Shown: positions 62,010-64,000 of the stretch, piece by piece
How positions within the stretch are numbered: the stretch's first letter is position 1
How the letters are laid out: each line of letters starts with the position of its first letter
From: Halorubrum aethiopicum
GTDB lineage: Archaea; Halobacteriota; Halobacteria; Halobacteriales; Haloferacaceae
DNA: 64,000 nt
Assembly (NCBI RefSeq): GCF_001542905.1
Contig: NZ_LOAJ01000001.1
Location: 1,302,001 to 1,366,000, forward strand
Direction: 5' to 3'
Program-made: the position numbers and the translations under genes
The notes under the pieces: generated by a model
The model's database searches: none
Told to the model about the DNA's origin: nothing
What the model saw: only the letters and a program-made list of their open reading frames with translations

Positions 62010-62942
62010 TCACGCCGTCTCCGTCGTGTCCTCGAGATAGGGTCGACAGACGCGTTCGACGCCTTCTTCGAAGCTGATCCGGGGCTCCCAACCGGTGGCC
62101 TCGTGGAAGGTGGAGTAGTCGGCCATGGTGTCGTGGACGTAGCCGTCGAAGGGGCACTCGACGTAGACGGGGTCGACGTCGGTGCCGAGCGCGTCGTTGA
62201 TCATTGCGACCATCTCGTTGAAGGAGTAGGCCTCCTGGGTGCCGACGTTGTAGACGCCGGTGAGTTCGTGATCCGCGGCGAGCTCGCAGGCGCGCGCGAC
62301 GTCCGCGACGTGGGTAAAATCGCGCGTCTGGCTGCCGTCGCCGAACAGCTCGGGGGCCTCGCCGCGGGCGATCGCGTCCGCGAACTGCGCGACCGTGTTG
62401 GCGTACTCGCCTTTGTGTTCCTCGTTGCCGGCGAAGCCCTGGTACACCGAGAAGAAGCGGAGCCCCGCCACGTTCATCTCGTGGTGGTTGGCGTAGTACT
62501 CGGCGTAGCGTTCGCGGGCGAGTTTGGAGGCCTCGTAGGCGGTGTGGGCCTCCACGTCCATGTCGACGGGGGAGGGTTCGGTTCGGCTGCCGTAGATCGA
62601 GGAGGTGGAGGCGTAGACGACCGTCTCACAGCCCTGTTTTCGGGCGCGCTCGACCGTGTTGACGAACCCCTCGACGTTGACGCGGCAGCCGCGCTGGGGG
62701 TCGCTCTCGTGCATGTTCCGCGAGGAGAGCGCGGCGAGATGGAAGACGACGTCGACGTCGACGGGGTAGTCGTCCTCGAGCACCGAGGCCTCGACGAACT
62801 CCACGTCGTCGGCGAGGTTCTCGGGCGTGCCGAGGTAGGTGTCGTCGACGGCGATCACGTCGTTATCCGCGGCGAGGCGGTTCGCGAGGTTCGAGCCGAT
62901 GAAGCCCGCGCCGCCCGTCACGAGGACGCGTTGACCGTTCAT
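62010..62942 (-). CDS. NAD-dependent nucleotide-sugar epimerase/dehydratase
   Basis: A 310-residue extended SDR: RVLVTGGAGFIGSNLANRLAAD (NAD site, residues 4-25), VVFHLAALSS, SSIYGSRTEPSPVD and the catalytic YEASKLARERYAEYY (YxxxK). The C-terminus contains LFGDGSQTRDFTHVADVARAC and YNVGTQEAYSF, the sugar-nucleotide binding landmarks of UDP-glucose 4-epimerase and dTDP-glucose dehydratase relatives. UDP-sugar epimerisation is likeliest. It may supply sugars to the glycan genes at 52-57 kb, though hyuAB and vapBC intervene. Confidence 0.9.
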   Translation of the reverse strand: MNGQRVLVTGGAGFIGSNLANRLAADNDVIAVDDTYLGTPENLADDVEFVEASVLEDDYPVDVDVVFHLAALSSRNMHESDPQRGCRVNVEGFVNTVERARKQGCETVVYASTSSIYGSRTEPSPVDMDVEAHTAYEASKLARERYAEYYANHHEMNVAGLRFFSVYQGFAGNEEHKGEYANTVAQFADAIARGEAPELFGDGSQTRDFTHVADVARACELAADHELTGVYNVGTQEAYSFNEMVAMINDALGTDVDPVYVECPFDGYVHDTMADYSTFHEATGWEPRISFEEGVERVCRPYLEDTTETA

Positions 62943-63038
62943 GGAGACGGATCCTCGGAGCGGGCGGTTTAGCGCTTCGGTTCGTCCGCGGTTCGCGAAC
63001 GCCTCTCGAACCGGTGAGAGTCACCCGTCTACGAGACA

Positions 63039-64000
63039 CTACCGCGAGCCGTCCGCGAACCGCGCAACCGAGACGGCGTCCGGGATCGACTCTCCGTCGA
63101 GGATCCGGTCTGCGACGACCTTTCCGCTGTAGGGCCCGAGCGTGAGCCCGGTCGCCCCGTGGCCGGTCGCGAGGTGCGCGCCCTCGACGCCGGGGACGGG
63201 GCCGAGGACGGGGACGCCGTCGGCACAGACGGGACGGAGTCCGACGCGGTGCTCGATCACGGTCGCGTCGTCGAGGCCGGGCGCGACCCGGAGCGCCTCC
63301 TCGAGCACCTCCTGCAGTCCGCCGGCCGTGACCCGCGGGTCGAAGCCGCTCCCGGTCTCGCGGGTCGCGCCCGCGACGAGGCGGCCGTCCGGCCAGGGGA
63401 CGATGTAGTGGTGGCGGAACCCCTTCAGCACCGGCCACGAGCCCGTGTCGGCGTCCGGCAGGTCGAGGTGGACGATCTGGCCGCGCTTGGGTTCGACGGG
63501 GATCTCGGTTTCTAGATCATCGCCGAACGCGGACGACCACGCGCCGCCGGCGATCACGACCCGGTTCGCGTCGATCCGCGAGCCGTCGGCGGTCTCGACG
63601 CCAGTCACCTGGGCGTCTCGACTGCCGGGGTGCTCTCGAGTTCGGATCCGGGTCACGTCGCGCTCGGTCGTCTCGAGGCCGTGGGTCCGTCCCGCCTCCC
63701 GCAGCGCCCGCGCGAAGGTCTGCCCGTTCACACGCGCGGCGTCGGGGACGTGGAAGACCCGCTGTGGCTCCGCGAGCGCGGGGACGCGGTCGGTCGCCGT
63801 AGATGGATCGATCTCCTTGATGTCGGGGAGTTCGTCGCGACGGGCCTCGATCCGGGCGGTCGCCTCCTCGTAGGGGGCGAGCTCGTCGTCGTCGACCGCG
63901 GCGGCGATCAGGCCCACCCGCCCGTAGCTCGTGTCGCTCACGCCGTCGGATTCGAGTCGGTCGACGAGGTCGGGGTAGTAGTCGCCGGCGTCGGTCCCGA
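63039..64000 (-). CDS. FAD-dependent oxidoreductase (DAO family), truncated at the window edge
   Basis: C-terminal part of a D-amino acid/glycine oxidase-like flavoenzyme; the N-terminal FAD-binding loop lies beyond base 64000. Seen are RVNGQTFARALREAGRTHGLE, VTGVETADGSRIDANRVVIAGGAWSSAF (internal FAD-binding strand), GRLVAGATRETGSGFDPRVTAGG and GVRPVCADG-type text followed by GHGATGLTLGPYSGKVVADRI, the conserved C-terminal FAD contact. The frame is open to the window's edge (preceding residues read DAGDYYPDLVDRLESDGV), so 320 residues are shown. The substrate could be glycine, sarcosine or D-amino acids. Confidence 0.88.
   Translation of the reverse strand, partial: GTDAGDYYPDLVDRLESDGVSDTSYGRVGLIAAAVDDDELAPYEEATARIEARRDELPDIKEIDPSTATDRVPALAEPQRVFHVPDAARVNGQTFARALREAGRTHGLETTERDVTRIRTREHPGSRDAQVTGVETADGSRIDANRVVIAGGAWSSAFGDDLETEIPVEPKRGQIVHLDLPDADTGSWPVLKGFRHHYIVPWPDGRLVAGATRETGSGFDPRVTAGGLQEVLEEALRVAPGLDDATVIEHRVGLRPVCADGVPVLGPVPGVEGAHLATGHGATGLTLGPYSGKVVADRILDGESIPDAVSVARFADGSR

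Overview
The window reads as chromosomal DNA of a halophilic archaeon of class Halobacteria, most likely Halorubrum or a close relative. GC is very high (about 68% by eye), the proteins are strongly acidic, several genes look leaderless with a TATA element 26-30 bp before the start codon, and the content is typically haloarchaeal: halorhodopsin, FtsZ1, archaeosortase A, a PGF-CTERM S-layer glycoprotein, 7S/SRP RNA, aIF5B, a Nob1-type nuclease and diphthine synthase. The genus is inference; the class is well supported.

Layout. 1-9.8 kb: membrane and hypothetical proteins, an HNH-like protein, an alkaline-phosphatase-superfamily enzyme, a large sensor kinase with a degenerate receiver, a PhzF protein and a Na+/Ca2+ exchanger. 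9.8-16.1 kb: D-aminoacyl-tRNA deacylase, ftsZ1, secE-nusG, artA and a DUF4010/MgtC membrane protein. 16.6-22.9 kb: two CBS proteins, dphB, a 2-oxoacid:ferredoxin oxidoreductase (probably porAB) with an Lrp/AsnC regulator, and a GNAT acetyltransferase. 23-32.2 kb: ileS, cobT, the SRP RNA gene, trpS, a UspA protein and an SDR epimerase. 32.3-41.4 kb: a PiT phosphate transporter, endA, a CDC48-type ATPase, a PadR-like regulator followed by nikR, a HAD phosphatase, an LWR-salt protein, a cis-prenyltransferase, and the PRC-barrel/Nob1 pair. 41.6-48.5 kb: infB, halorhodopsin, a blue copper lipoprotein, a TauE/SafE-like membrane protein and a Cu-type P1B ATPase.

48.5-64 kb looks like a cell-surface and accessory region. 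It holds the S-layer glycoprotein gene (visibly lower GC, 30-bp tandem repeats near its 3' end), a decayed vapC-like toxin gene, a VanZ protein, an STT3/AglB-like protein lacking the WWDYG motif, a polyprenyl-phosphate sugar transferase, hyuAB, an intact vapBC pair, a nucleotide-sugar epimerase, and a FAD-dependent oxidoreductase cut by the window edge. The S-layer protein carries the PGF-CTERM signal that ArtA, encoded 35 kb upstream, is known to process, so enzyme and substrate are both present.

The most unusual material lies between genes. A dispersed non-coding repeat occurs at about 8.3, 16.3 and 38.3 kb, and its copies keep a hairpin at the same place while the stem sequences differ. 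Other points are a pseudogenised toxin, motif-degenerate enzymes (kinase receiver D to E, phosphodiesterase SDHG to STHG, STT3 without WWDYG) and GC mosaicism inside the STT3-like gene. No tRNA, rRNA, CRISPR array, insertion sequence or intein was seen.
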